From: Halanaerobiaceae bacterium ANBcell28
GTDB taxonomy: Bacteria; Bacillota; Halanaerobiia; Halanaerobiales; DTU029
Direction: 5' to 3'
Assembly (NCBI GenBank): GCA_037623315.1
Contig: JBBJJH010000006.1
Location: forward strand, 62,001 to 126,000
Length of the DNA stretch: 64,000 bases
The stretch's first letter is position 1; each line of letters begins with the position of its first letter. This document shows positions 34,808-43,561 of the stretch, one piece after another. The notes beneath the pieces were generated by a model, which did not search any database, was not told where the DNA came from, and saw nothing but the letters and a program-made list of their open reading frames with translations. The position numbers were made by a program, and so were the translations under genes.

Positions 34808-34840
34808 AACAGGCTATCTTTTAATTGATAGTCTGTTTTA
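34808..34840 (+). terminator. Rho-independent terminator of the rhamnose BMC operon
   Basis: ACAGGCTATC (34809-34818) pairs with GATAGTCTGT (34827-34836; one G-T pair), followed by TTTT. Confidence 0.8.
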
Positions 34841-35152
34841 TTATATCAAAAATATTGAAAGTATGAATTTTAAAAAAGAATATGTTTGAGAGGCTGCCCT
34901 TCCTCAATTGAATAAAACACTTTATAAAGATTATTTATGGAACAATTCATATCACCTTGAAACAGTAGGACGTACTAGGTTTATCATTATTGAATATTTT
35001 ACCTTTTTATGATATAACAGTATTGAGGTATGAAAAGCTGGTTATATCAATGAAATTAGACAGCAGTAATCACTCAGCATTTTTATTAAAAAAATATTAT
35101 AGTTATAGTTATAGAAATTCAATATTAAATGAGAGGGGCATAATAAATTACA
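34841..35152. other. Non-coding gap between BMC operon and corrinoid activator gene
   Basis: About 310 bp without a gene. It is AT-rich and contains short ATG-initiated frames without ribosome binding sites. I see no riboswitch, clear promoter or repeat other than a short ATAGTT iteration near 35100. Confidence 0.4.
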
Positions 35153-36949
35153 ATGAAATATAGTGTTTTAATAAATAATGAGACTACTTTAAAGGCAAAG
35201 GAAGGTCAAAACCTTCTAAATCTTTTAAGAAAAAATAATATAAATATAAGCTCTCCCTGTGGAGGGAAGAAAAGTTGTGGTAAATGTAAGCTTAGAGTTC
35301 TTGATGGTGATAGTAAAATAAGTGACTCTGAACTTAGTTTGTTAAGCGAAAATGAGATAAAGAATGGATACAGATTAGCCTGTTGTATTAGTATTTTTAG
35401 TGATCTTTCCATAGAACTACTAAAAGAAGAAGCGATAAAAGTAATGACTGATGCTTTAGATGTTGAGTTGAGATTTGATCCTTCATTAAATTTGTATAGT
35501 TTTTCAAAAGAAGAGCTTGATAGTGAAGAAAGCTCTACTTATTTAGATTTTTTATATAATAAAAGTACTACTAATAATATTGATATTTCTAGTATTAAAG
35601 ATCTATCTGAAATAATAGATGAAGAAATTATTTCCTGTATTACGTTTGATTCAAAGATACTTAAGGTATCAAAGGAAAAGGTTGAGAAATTATATGGAAT
35701 AGCAGTGGATATTGGAACTACAACAGTTGCCTTATATTTAATAGATTTACTTACAGGAAAAGAGATTGATGTTTATTCTTTTCATAACCCTCAAAAAAAA
35801 TATGGAGCTGACGTAATATCAAGAATTAATTATACACAGACAGATGGGAAAGTATCAGAATTACAGGAGGAAATTATTAGAGCTTTGAATAAGGCTATTT
35901 CAGAAATTTGTTCTAAAAATAATATCCATAGAGATGATATATATCAGGCTACGATTGTTGCTAATACTGTCATGATTCATTTCTTATTAGGGGTTAAGGC
36001 AAATAGCATTGCTCGTGCACCTTATAGACCTATTTTTACAAATTCCATGCAATTGTCTGCTTCAGAAATAAATTTATCTATAAATCCTGAAGGAGTAATA
36101 CAAATTTTGCCATCTATATCTGCCTACCTTGGTTCTGATATAACAGCTGATTTATTAGTGACAGATTTTAATACTAAAGAGTGGAAATTATTGATTGATA
36201 TAGGCACAAATGGTGAAATTGTGCTGGGCAATAAAGATAAGCTTATAGCATGTTCTACTGCAGCTGGTCCAGCCTTTGAAGGGGCAAAAATAGCCTTTGG
36301 TATGGCAGGTGTCTCTGGGGCTATTTCAAAATTTGAAATATCAGATAAAAAAGAGTTTCTGTATGAAACTATTGATTTCATAGATGCTAAAGGAATATGT
36401 GGTTCTGCTTTAATAGATATTGTAGGAGAATTTGTAGAAAAAGAAATTATCACTAGAACTGGTAGTTTTAATAATGATATGGATGAGAAATTCATGGATT
36501 ATATGACTACTTATCAAAATATGCAGGCAATAAAAATAGCACCACTCGACTCCATTTCTTTGACAAAAGATTCTATAGATGATTCGATACTAATAACCCA
36601 GAAGGATATCAGGGAATTACAGCTGGCTAAAGGAGCCATAGCTGCTGGTATTAATATTCTCCTTAAAGAAGCCGGAATAGATTTTAGTGAAATAAATAAT
36701 ATTTATCTAGCAGGTGGGTTTGGTAGTTTTATTGATCCTGTAAATGCCTGTATTATAGGACTTCTTCCTGAAAAGATGGGAGATAAAGTAGTGAAAATTG
36801 GTAATGGTGCTGGCCTGGGGGCTAAGGCCTGCTTGTATGATAAAGAACAACTTCTAAGGGCTGAAAGGATTGTTAAGCAAGTTGAATATATAGATCTATC
36901 CCTTCGTGCTGATTTTCAAGATGAATTTTTGATGTCGTTGGAATTTTAG
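35153..36949 (+). CDS. Corrinoid-protein reductive activator (RACE family, ASKHA ATPase with N-terminal 2Fe-2S ferredoxin)
   Basis: 598 residues. An N-terminal 2Fe-2S ferredoxin domain (residues ~1-90) has cysteines in SPCGGKKSCGKC and RLACCIS. A linker region of ~90 residues leads to the DUF4445-type ASKHA ATPase (YGIAVDIGTTTVALYLIDL, LIDIGTNGEIVLG, CSTAAGPAFEGAKI, YLAGGFGSFIDP). These proteins use reduced ferredoxin-like electrons and ATP to bring inactive Co(II) corrinoid proteins back to Co(I), as for methyltransferases. No corrinoid methyltransferase is encoded in this window, so its partner is elsewhere. It lies between the rhamnose BMC operon and the cobalamin cluster and is preceded by a weak site (GAGAGGGG). 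Confidence 0.9.
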   Translation: MKYSVLINNETTLKAKEGQNLLNLLRKNNINISSPCGGKKSCGKCKLRVLDGDSKISDSELSLLSENEIKNGYRLACCISIFSDLSIELLKEEAIKVMTDALDVELRFDPSLNLYSFSKEELDSEESSTYLDFLYNKSTTNNIDISSIKDLSEIIDEEIISCITFDSKILKVSKEKVEKLYGIAVDIGTTTVALYLIDLLTGKEIDVYSFHNPQKKYGADVISRINYTQTDGKVSELQEEIIRALNKAISEICSKNNIHRDDIYQATIVANTVMIHFLLGVKANSIARAPYRPIFTNSMQLSASEINLSINPEGVIQILPSISAYLGSDITADLLVTDFNTKEWKLLIDIGTNGEIVLGNKDKLIACSTAAGPAFEGAKIAFGMAGVSGAISKFEISDKKEFLYETIDFIDAKGICGSALIDIVGEFVEKEIITRTGSFNNDMDEKFMDYMTTYQNMQAIKIAPLDSISLTKDSIDDSILITQKDIRELQLAKGAIAAGINILLKEAGIDFSEINNIYLAGGFGSFIDPVNACIIGLLPEKMGDKVVKIGNGAGLGAKACLYDKEQLLRAERIVKQVEYIDLSLRADFQDEFLMSLEF

Positions 36950-37010
36950 TAGTTATTTTTTATTATTTTATTTTTCTTTTGTAAAATTTATAAATCTTCT
37001 TAAATTATAA

Positions 37011-37039
37011 TTGACAGCCGTTCTTTTATACTATATAAT
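37011..37039 (+). promoter_or_regulatory. Strong sigma-A-type promoter of the cobalamin cluster
   Basis: Consensus TTGACA (37011-37016), 17-bp spacer, consensus TATAAT (37034-37039). It lies about 40 bp upstream of the cobalamin riboswitch. Confidence 0.85.
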
Positions 37040-37077
37040 TTGAAAATATAAATTAACTTAAAAATTGAATATTAGAC

Positions 37078-37310
37078 TTTAGAGTTCTTCTTACAATGTA
37101 AGAAGCTAAGAGGGAAAGAGGTGAGAATCCTCTACAGCCCCCGCTACTGTGTGTAAGGATGAAATCTTTCATACCACTGTCTATCTTTAATTACTTGAAA
37201 TTGTAACTACATAGATGGGAAGGGAAAGAGAGTAAATTGATTTACAAGTCAGGAGACCTGCTTTAAAGTTCAGTAAGAGCTGCTTCGGAGGGAAGTGTGT
37301 GCTTTATTAA
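37078..37310 (+). promoter_or_regulatory. Cobalamin (B12) riboswitch
   Basis: Contains the conserved core (GAATCCTCTACAGCCCCCGC then TACTGT, 37124-37151) and the B12 box CAAGTCAGGAGACCTGC (37246-37262), with a closing segment to about 37300. A variable arm of about 60 bases lies between them. It is followed by a terminator at 37410-37442 and then cbiP, so binding of cobalamin should stop transcription of the B12 synthesis and uptake genes. The outer limits are approximate. Confidence 0.9.
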
Positions 37311-37409
37311 TGCTGAGAAATTTTATTGTCATTAATATATTTACGTTATTATAATTTATGACTTCAGTCTAAGTCTATGACTTGGGTCTATTTTTATAAT
37401 CTAATGTAT

Positions 37410-37442
37410 AAACACATGAGCTTACCTTCATGTGTTTTTTTT
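37410..37442 (+). terminator. Riboswitch-controlled terminator
   Basis: AAACACATGA (37410-37419) pairs with TCATGTGTTT (37428-37437) and runs into a T tract. It sits between the riboswitch and the ribosome binding site of cbiP, as expected for transcriptional attenuation. Confidence 0.8.
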
Positions 37443-37481
37443 GTGTTTAGAAAATTTTCTTCTATTACAAGGAGGGGTATA

Positions 37482-38972
37482 ATGGCTAAAAATATTATGA
37501 TTCAGGGGACAGCATCTTCTGTTGGTAAGAGTTTGCTGACAGCTGCCCTTTGTAGAATTCTAAAAGATCAGGGTTATAAGGTAGCACCATATAAATCGCA
37601 AAATATGGCCTTGAATTCTTATATTACCAGAGATGGTAAAGAAATAGGGCGGGCTCAAGTAGTACAGGCTGAAGCTGCAAGAATAGAGCCAACGGTAGAG
37701 ATGAATCCTATTTTATTAAAGCCTACTAGTGATGTTGGTAGTCAAGTTATTATTAATGGAGAGGTTTATGCTAATTCTACAGCAGAAGAATATTATCAAA
37801 TTAAGCCTAAATTAAAGAAAATCGTCAAAGAGGCCTATGACAAACTGGCAAGCAAATTCCAGGGAATAATTATAGAGGGGGCAGGTAGCCCTGCTGAAAT
37901 AAATTTGAGGGAAAATGATATTGTTAACATGGGTTTGGCAGAATTAGTAGATTCTCCTGTAATCCTGGTAGCCGATATTGATAAAGGTGGGGTATTTGCT
38001 TCGATATATGGAACTATTATGTTGCTGGAAGCTGATGAACGTGAAAGAATAAAAGGTTTTATCATCAATAAGTTCAGGGGAGATATTGAACTTCTCAAAC
38101 CAGGTATCAGGATGATTGAAGAGAAAATTGAAAAGCCTTGTCTGGGAGTAGTTCCTTATATGCAGGTGAAGGTAGATGATGAGGATAGTGTTAGTTCAAG
38201 ATTTGATTATCAAGAAAAGGGTAATTTAAAGATTGGTATAGTTAAACTGCCATACATATCAAACTTTACAGATTTTACTCCACTTGAAATGGAGACAGAT
38301 ATAAGTATAAGATATCTGTCTAGTAAAAATGATTTTCAGGATATTGACTTATTAATCATACCAGGGAGTAAGAATACCATAAATGATATGAAATATATTT
38401 TGGAATCTGGAATTAACCAAGAAATTTATAAGATGAATAAAATGGGTACTCCTATTATAGGTATATGTGGGGGTTATCAGATATTAGGTCGTGAAATAAA
38501 GGATCCAGACAATATAGAATCTTCAATTAATAGAATTATTGGACTTTCTTTACTGGATATAAGTACTACTATTCTAAAGAAAAAAGAGACAAAGCAAATT
38601 AAAGGTACATTAAATAAGGCTTTAAGTATCTGTGAAGGTATTGAAGCTAGTGTAATAAGTGGCTATGAGATTCATATGGGAAGAAGTGAATTAGCTGATA
38701 ATCTTGATTATGCTATAGAACTGGAAGATAGAAGACTGGATGGAGCTATTAATGATCAGGGAAACGTTTTTGGCACTTATCTACATGGTATTTTTGAGAA
38801 TGATAATTTTAGAGATAGTCTTCTCAATGGCTTACGCAAGAAGAAAGGGATTAGTAATAAAAATGAAGAGCTAAGTTATAAAGAGTTTAAAGAACTGGAA
38901 TACAATAAACTTGCCAAAGTAGTTAGTGAAAATGTAGAAATTGAAACTATAAAAGAAATAATGGGGTTTTAG
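37482..38972 (+). CDS. cbiP: Cobyric acid synthase (glutamine-hydrolysing)
   Basis: Amidates side chains b, d, e and g of adenosyl-cobyrinic a,c-diamide using glutamine and ATP (EC 6.3.5.10). 496 residues from ATG 37482 after AAGGAGGGG; an upstream in-frame start would lie before the terminator hairpin and is rejected. N-terminal P-loop-type MIQGTASSVGKSLLTAALC, KSQNMALNSYIT, and a C-terminal class I glutamine amidotransferase domain with nucleophile cysteine in PIIGICGGYQILG and YLHGIFEND. First gene after the B12 riboswitch. Confidence 0.95.
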   Translation: MAKNIMIQGTASSVGKSLLTAALCRILKDQGYKVAPYKSQNMALNSYITRDGKEIGRAQVVQAEAARIEPTVEMNPILLKPTSDVGSQVIINGEVYANSTAEEYYQIKPKLKKIVKEAYDKLASKFQGIIIEGAGSPAEINLRENDIVNMGLAELVDSPVILVADIDKGGVFASIYGTIMLLEADERERIKGFIINKFRGDIELLKPGIRMIEEKIEKPCLGVVPYMQVKVDDEDSVSSRFDYQEKGNLKIGIVKLPYISNFTDFTPLEMETDISIRYLSSKNDFQDIDLLIIPGSKNTINDMKYILESGINQEIYKMNKMGTPIIGICGGYQILGREIKDPDNIESSINRIIGLSLLDISTTILKKKETKQIKGTLNKALSICEGIEASVISGYEIHMGRSELADNLDYAIELEDRRLDGAINDQGNVFGTYLHGIFENDNFRDSLLNGLRKKKGISNKNEELSYKEFKELEYNKLAKVVSENVEIETIKEIMGF

Positions 38973-38973
38973 T

Positions 38974-39936
38974 ATGGAGTGGTTTTTAATATTATTCTTT
39001 GCCGTTTTTCTTGATTTTATAATAGGGGATCCCCCTAGATGGCCACATCCTGTTCGCCTGATTGGATTTTTGATTACTAAGTATGAGGCTTTAATAAGAA
39101 AAATTAGATTTCTGCCCTTGAAACTGGGAGGTTTTATTCTAGTTGTTTTGACAGTACTTACTGTTCTTTTAGTTCTTAATATGATTTTAAATTTAATGAA
39201 TTTAATACATCCATTACTTTATAGGATTATTTCTGTTTATTTCTTATTTACGACAATTGCTGCCAGGTGTCTTCATTTTGAGGTTCAAAAAGTATATAAA
39301 GCTCTTAAGAAGGGGGATTTACTTAAAGCCAGAAAGTTTTTATCTTATTTAGTGGGAAGGGATACAGATAGTCTGAATGAAAGAGAAATCATTAAGGCTA
39401 CTGTTGAGACTATAGCAGAAAATACTGTTGATGGTGTACTGGCTCCCCTTTTCTTTATTTTAATGGGCATTTATTTTGGAATGCCAGTGCATTTAGCTTT
39501 TTTATATAAGACTATAAATACAATGGATTCAATGATTGGATATATACAGGAACCTTATAAAGATATTGGTTATGCAGCTGCAAAGATTGATGATCTGGCA
39601 AATTATATTCCTGCTAGGATTGGAAGTTTAATAATGCTATTGGCCGGGGTTCTCCTTGGATATGATGGTCTAAATGGCTATAAGATTCTCAAAAGGGATA
39701 GAAGAAATCACAGGAGTCCTAATTCTGCTTATCCGGAGTCTCTTGTAGCAGGTTTATTGAATATTCAATTGGGAGGAAGTAGTAAATATTTTGGCCAGAA
39801 GCTATTTAAGCCTACAATCGGAGATGCAAATTCTATTCCAAATGCAGAAAATATTAAAGATGCAGTAAAAATAATGTATCTGTCAGAAGTTTTAATCTTG
39901 ATTTTATTTCTTCCTTTCGTTTTTAACTTAGTTTAA
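38974..39936 (+). CDS. cbiB: Adenosylcobinamide-phosphate synthase
   Basis: Joins cobyric acid with the aminopropanol-phosphate arm to give cobinamide phosphate. 320 residues with several membrane helices (ILFFAVFLDFIIGD at the start, FILVVLTVLTVLLVLNMIL, and a hydrophobic C-terminus). Family motifs: GDPPRWPHPVRLIG, GRDTDSL, ETIAENTVDGVLAPLFF, KTINTMDSMIGY and RNHRSPNSAYPESLVAG. It starts one base after cbiP. Its substrate is supplied by the next gene, the threonine-phosphate decarboxylase. Confidence 0.94.
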   Translation: MEWFLILFFAVFLDFIIGDPPRWPHPVRLIGFLITKYEALIRKIRFLPLKLGGFILVVLTVLTVLLVLNMILNLMNLIHPLLYRIISVYFLFTTIAARCLHFEVQKVYKALKKGDLLKARKFLSYLVGRDTDSLNEREIIKATVETIAENTVDGVLAPLFFILMGIYFGMPVHLAFLYKTINTMDSMIGYIQEPYKDIGYAAAKIDDLANYIPARIGSLIMLLAGVLLGYDGLNGYKILKRDRRNHRSPNSAYPESLVAGLLNIQLGGSSKYFGQKLFKPTIGDANSIPNAENIKDAVKIMYLSEVLILILFLPFVFNLV

Positions 39937-40015
39937 ATTGCTTATTATCTATATTACTTGCTAGAAATAAGCCCGAATATTTTCTTCTTAGATATAGATA
40001 CAGGATGGTGATTTG

Positions 40016-41080
40016 ATGAATAAACATGGAGGATATACAGGAGAGAAACAGGAAGAAATAATAGACTTTAGTGTGAATATTAATCCTCTAGGAGTTTCAA
40101 AAAAAGTAATTACTAGAATAAAGGAAAACCTGAGCAATCTTGCTTCTTATCCTGAAATTGATGGTCTCAGTGCCAGAAAGATAATAGCTAAAAAATTATC
40201 ATTGCATGAGGAAAATATTATTATAGGAAATGGGGCAAGTGAGTTAATTTATTTATATGCTCATTTCTTTAAAGGCAAAAAGGTGCTTATAGTCCAGCCA
40301 ACTTTTAGTGAATATGCGAGGGCTTTTAGGCTTAATGGATGCTCTGTAATTAATCATATATTATCTAAAAAAAATAATTTTCAAATTGATGAAGCAAGCC
40401 TATTATCAAAAATAAAAAGAGATCAACCTGATTTGCTTGTCTTATGTAATCCCAATAATCCAACAGGTCTCTTTGTAGAATATAGAAGATTGAAAGAAGT
40501 CTTTGAATATCTAAAAGAAATAAAATCCCAGGTTTTTATCGATGAATCCTTTATTGATTTTACTGAGGAAAAGTCTGCACTCTCTTTTATAGATGAGTAT
40601 CCAATATTTATAATAAAATCAATGACAAAATTCTTTGCTATAGCAGGTTTAAGGCTGGGGTATGGTATTGGAAACAAAAAAATACTTGAAAGAATTAAAG
40701 CCTATAAAGAACCCTGGACAGTAAATAGTATAGCCCTGGATATAGTGGAAGTTCTTTTTGAAGATGAAGAATATATAGCAAAAACAAAGGGGTGCTTACT
40801 GGAAGAAAAAAGCTATCTAGAAAGTGAATTAGATAGTATTAATGGGATTATAACTTATGATAGTAGTGCAAATTTTTATCTGTTAAAACTCAAGGATAAA
40901 GAAGTTTCTGAAGTAAAAGAAAAACTTTTAACAGAAGGTATTTATATAAGAAACTGTGATAATTTTTTAGGACTTGATAAGAGTTATTTTCGCATAGCAG
41001 TAAGAACTAGGGCAGAAAACATTAAGTTAATTAGCTCTATTAAAGATAGTTTAAGAATCAAGGATTTTAGTGAGTCCTAA
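40016..41080 (+). CDS. cobD: L-threonine-O-3-phosphate decarboxylase (PLP, HisC-like)
   Basis: Makes (R)-1-amino-2-propanol phosphate for the nucleotide loop of cobalamin. 354 residues from ATG 40016 (a TTG is one codon earlier). Aminotransferase class I/II fold: FSVNINPLGVS, GNGASELIYL, CNPNNPTGLF, VFIDESFIDF and the PLP-lysine motif IIKSMTKFFAIAGLRLGY. A histidinol-phosphate aminotransferase is the alternative, but the neighbours decide. The last codons (IKDFSES and the TAA) fall inside a partial copy of the repeat family that follows. Confidence 0.88.
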   Translation: MNKHGGYTGEKQEEIIDFSVNINPLGVSKKVITRIKENLSNLASYPEIDGLSARKIIAKKLSLHEENIIIGNGASELIYLYAHFFKGKKVLIVQPTFSEYARAFRLNGCSVINHILSKKNNFQIDEASLLSKIKRDQPDLLVLCNPNNPTGLFVEYRRLKEVFEYLKEIKSQVFIDESFIDFTEEKSALSFIDEYPIFIIKSMTKFFAIAGLRLGYGIGNKKILERIKAYKEPWTVNSIALDIVEVLFEDEEYIAKTKGCLLEEKSYLESELDSINGIITYDSSANFYLLKLKDKEVSEVKEKLLTEGIYIRNCDNFLGLDKSYFRIAVRTRAENIKLISSIKDSLRIKDFSES

Positions 41081-41195
41081 TCGAATATGGTCATACTGGA
41101 ATCATCATTGCGTTTATAATCAAGGATTCCAGTGAGGCCTAATCGAATATGGTCATACTGGAATCATCATTGCGTTTATAATCAAGGATTCCAGT
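41076..41195 (+). repeat. Dispersed palindromic repeat family A, tandem pair
   Basis: A 62-bp unit, twice in tandem (from 41076 and from 41138). Each contains ACTGGAATC ... GATTCCAGT, a 9-bp hairpin arm pair around a conserved loop core GCGTTTATAATCAAG. A partial unit (AATCAAGGATTTTAGTGAG, from about 41057) forms the 3' end of cobD. Other copies: 44818-44873 and ~50310-50372. Confidence 0.9.
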
Positions 41196-41231
41196 AATGG
41201 GTCTTTACTAATAAGAGAGGAGGAAAAATCT

Positions 41232-42278
41232 ATGAGTAAATTAGAAAAAACACTGAAAATGATTAAAAAGGGAGATATAGAATCTAAAGAAAAGGCACAG
41301 GAACGACTGGATAATTTAACAAAACCTCCGGGAAGTCTTGGTAGATTAGAGGAGATAGCTATCAAGCTGGCTGGTATTTATGCTAACCCTTTTCCTGTAA
41401 TTAAGAAAAAAGCCCATATAGTAATGGTTGCTGATCATGGTATAGTTGAGGAAGGTGTCAGTGCTTTTCCTCAAGAAGTTACAACTCTGATGACTAAAAA
41501 CTTTCTTAATGGTGGTGCTGCGATAAATGTCTTTAGTAAGCAGCAAGATGCTGACTTATTTTTAGTGGATGTAGGTATGAAAGATACTATTGATGATAAG
41601 TCTATTTTTCAACATAAAGTTAAAAAAGGAACAGATAATTTTCTAAAAGGAAGATCTATGAGTAGAGAAGAAGCTGTAAAAGCTATTGAGGTAGGAATAA
41701 GTGTTACTGAAGAGGCAATAGCTAAAGGTGCAAACTTAATAAGTACAGGTGAAATGGGTATTGGGAATACCACAGCCAGCACAGCTATTTTAGCAGTACT
41801 TACTGATAAAAGTCTTGAAGATATAGTAGGGCCAGGTACTGGTCTGGATGCTGAGAAACTTAATCATAAGAAAGAAATCATTAAAAAGGCTTTAGAAAAA
41901 CATAGAGCTGACCCTGAAGATCCAATTGATATTTTGTCAAAAGTAGGTGGTTTGGAGATTGCCGCTATGGCCGGTTGTATGCTGGCTGCAGCAGCTCATA
42001 GGAAAGCTGTAATTATTGATGGTTTAATATCCGGGGCAGCAGCTTTAATTGCCTATAAATTACATGGAGATGTTCTTGACTACATGTTTGCTTCTCACAT
42101 TTCAGCTGAACCTGGTCATATAAAAATGTATCAGATATTGGTTCTAAAACCTATGCTTGATCTGGAAATGAGATTAGGTGAAGGAACAGGAGCAGTATTA
42201 GCAATCAATTTAATAGAGGCATCCTGTAATATAATTAATAAAATGGCTACATTTACAGAAGCCGGTATTAACAAATAA
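41232..42278 (+). CDS. cobT: Nicotinate-nucleotide--dimethylbenzimidazole phosphoribosyltransferase
   Basis: Makes alpha-ribazole phosphate, the lower ligand nucleotide (EC 2.4.2.21). 348 residues. Motifs: LDNLTKPPGSLGRLEEIA near the start, VMVADHGIVEEGVSAFP, GEMGIGNTTASTAI, GPGTGLD and SHISAEPGHIKM; the catalytic glutamate stretch EMRLGEGTGAVLA is near the end. It lies just after the repeat pair with its own GAGGAGG site. It acts with cobU, cobS and cobC downstream. Confidence 0.95.
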   Translation: MSKLEKTLKMIKKGDIESKEKAQERLDNLTKPPGSLGRLEEIAIKLAGIYANPFPVIKKKAHIVMVADHGIVEEGVSAFPQEVTTLMTKNFLNGGAAINVFSKQQDADLFLVDVGMKDTIDDKSIFQHKVKKGTDNFLKGRSMSREEAVKAIEVGISVTEEAIAKGANLISTGEMGIGNTTASTAILAVLTDKSLEDIVGPGTGLDAEKLNHKKEIIKKALEKHRADPEDPIDILSKVGGLEIAAMAGCMLAAAAHRKAVIIDGLISGAAALIAYKLHGDVLDYMFASHISAEPGHIKMYQILVLKPMLDLEMRLGEGTGAVLAINLIEASCNIINKMATFTEAGINK

Positions 42279-42303
42279 AAAAAATAAATTAGGAGTGGTT
42301 TAA

Positions 42304-43548
42304 ATGAAGAATTTATCTAAAAAAACGATTATGGCTTTAATTTTCTTTGTATTTCTTTCAAGCATGGTAATGGGTTCAGAATTGCTAGTTCTGAATGACG
42401 GACAGCAACTTACTTTGCCTGCTGAAATTATTGAGGGAAGGACTTTTCTAAGTGTTGAAGCTTTTGAAAAATTCAGGCTCGCTGAAGAAATTAGAAATGA
42501 TGAGATTGTATTGAGGAACGATAGTGTTGAATTTATCTTTACTTTGGATTCCAAGATAGTTAAGGTGAATGGAGTAGAGTTCAGCCTTGCTATAGAACCA
42601 TATCAAGAAGGGGATCAAGTATATTTACCCTTTAGATTTATATTAGAAACATTAAATTATAGATTAGAATGGGATTCTTCTAGAGAGCTAGTTGAATTGA
42701 TTAAGGGAAGAGAAAATACTTATCCTTTCACTATAATTGATGGAGATAGAAGCTATGTCATAGAAAAAGAAGCAAAAAGCATAGTATCTACATCTCCAGG
42801 TGTAACTGAAAAATTATTTGCTTTAGGTGTAGGTGAGAGAATAAAAGGCAGGACCAGTTTTGATAATTACCCACCGGAAGTTAGCGAGATTCAAGTAATT
42901 GGAACTCTTTTTGACCCGAATATTGAATTAATAGTAGATATATCACCTGACATTGTTATTGCTGGAACTCATTTCAAGGAAGAAGTCTTAGATAAGTTAA
43001 TAGAAGCAGGTATAGCTACAGCAGCCATGTCATCTGCTAATAATATGGAAGAAGTTTATCAATATATGATAAATTTAGGGGTGGTTGTTGGAAAAAATTA
43101 TGAAGCAAGAGCACTGGTATCCAGCCTAAAGGATAAAGTCAATAGAGTAGAGACTATACTTAATGATATTGCAGAATCTGATAGACCTTCTATTTATTAT
43201 ATTGTGGGAACAGGTCAACGGGAATTTACAGCTGGCAGGAATACCTTTATCTCTGAATTACTCAGTATTGGAGGAGCAAGAAATATTGCTGATGATGTAG
43301 AAGGTTGGGGTTATAGTCTGGAGAGATTAATCGATCATGACCCTGATTATATAATTGGAAATCAAGCAAATATAGATACAATGAAAAAAGGCGATAGTTA
43401 TCAATCATTATCAGCAATTCGGGAAGGTAGATATTTAGTAGTAAATGAGGATATATTTTCAAGGGCAGCACCAAGAGCAGTAGACCAGGGGCTCAAAATT
43501 TTGGTGGAATTGCTTTATGGTGATAAGATAAACAAATTAAATTTTTAG
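42304..43548 (+). CDS. btuF: Corrinoid ABC transporter binding protein with copper-amine-oxidase-like N-domain
   Basis: 414 residues. A signal peptide (KKTIMALIFFVFLSSMVMGS, ~1-25) without a lipobox cysteine. Residues ~27-135 are a copper-amine-oxidase N-terminal-type domain (LTLPAEIIEGRTFLSVEAF, VYLPFRFILETLNYRLEWD), common on secreted Firmicute proteins. Residues ~150-410 are a BtuF/FecB-type binding domain (SIVSTSPGVTEKLFALG, VIGTLFDPNIELIVDISPD, GGARNIADDVEGWG). It is followed by permease and ATPase genes, so it should capture corrinoids. The missing lipid anchor is odd; the extra domain may hold it at the envelope. Substrate from context. Confidence 0.88.
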   Translation: MKNLSKKTIMALIFFVFLSSMVMGSELLVLNDGQQLTLPAEIIEGRTFLSVEAFEKFRLAEEIRNDEIVLRNDSVEFIFTLDSKIVKVNGVEFSLAIEPYQEGDQVYLPFRFILETLNYRLEWDSSRELVELIKGRENTYPFTIIDGDRSYVIEKEAKSIVSTSPGVTEKLFALGVGERIKGRTSFDNYPPEVSEIQVIGTLFDPNIELIVDISPDIVIAGTHFKEEVLDKLIEAGIATAAMSSANNMEEVYQYMINLGVVVGKNYEARALVSSLKDKVNRVETILNDIAESDRPSIYYIVGTGQREFTAGRNTFISELLSIGGARNIADDVEGWGYSLERLIDHDPDYIIGNQANIDTMKKGDSYQSLSAIREGRYLVVNEDIFSRAAPRAVDQGLKILVELLYGDKINKLNF

Positions 43549-43561
43549 ATTGGAGAGATGA

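Noticed and set aside
37377-37481. N-terminal extension of cobyric acid synthase
   Set aside because: It would be translated through the riboswitch terminator hairpin; the strong AAGGAGGGG site fixes the start at 37482.
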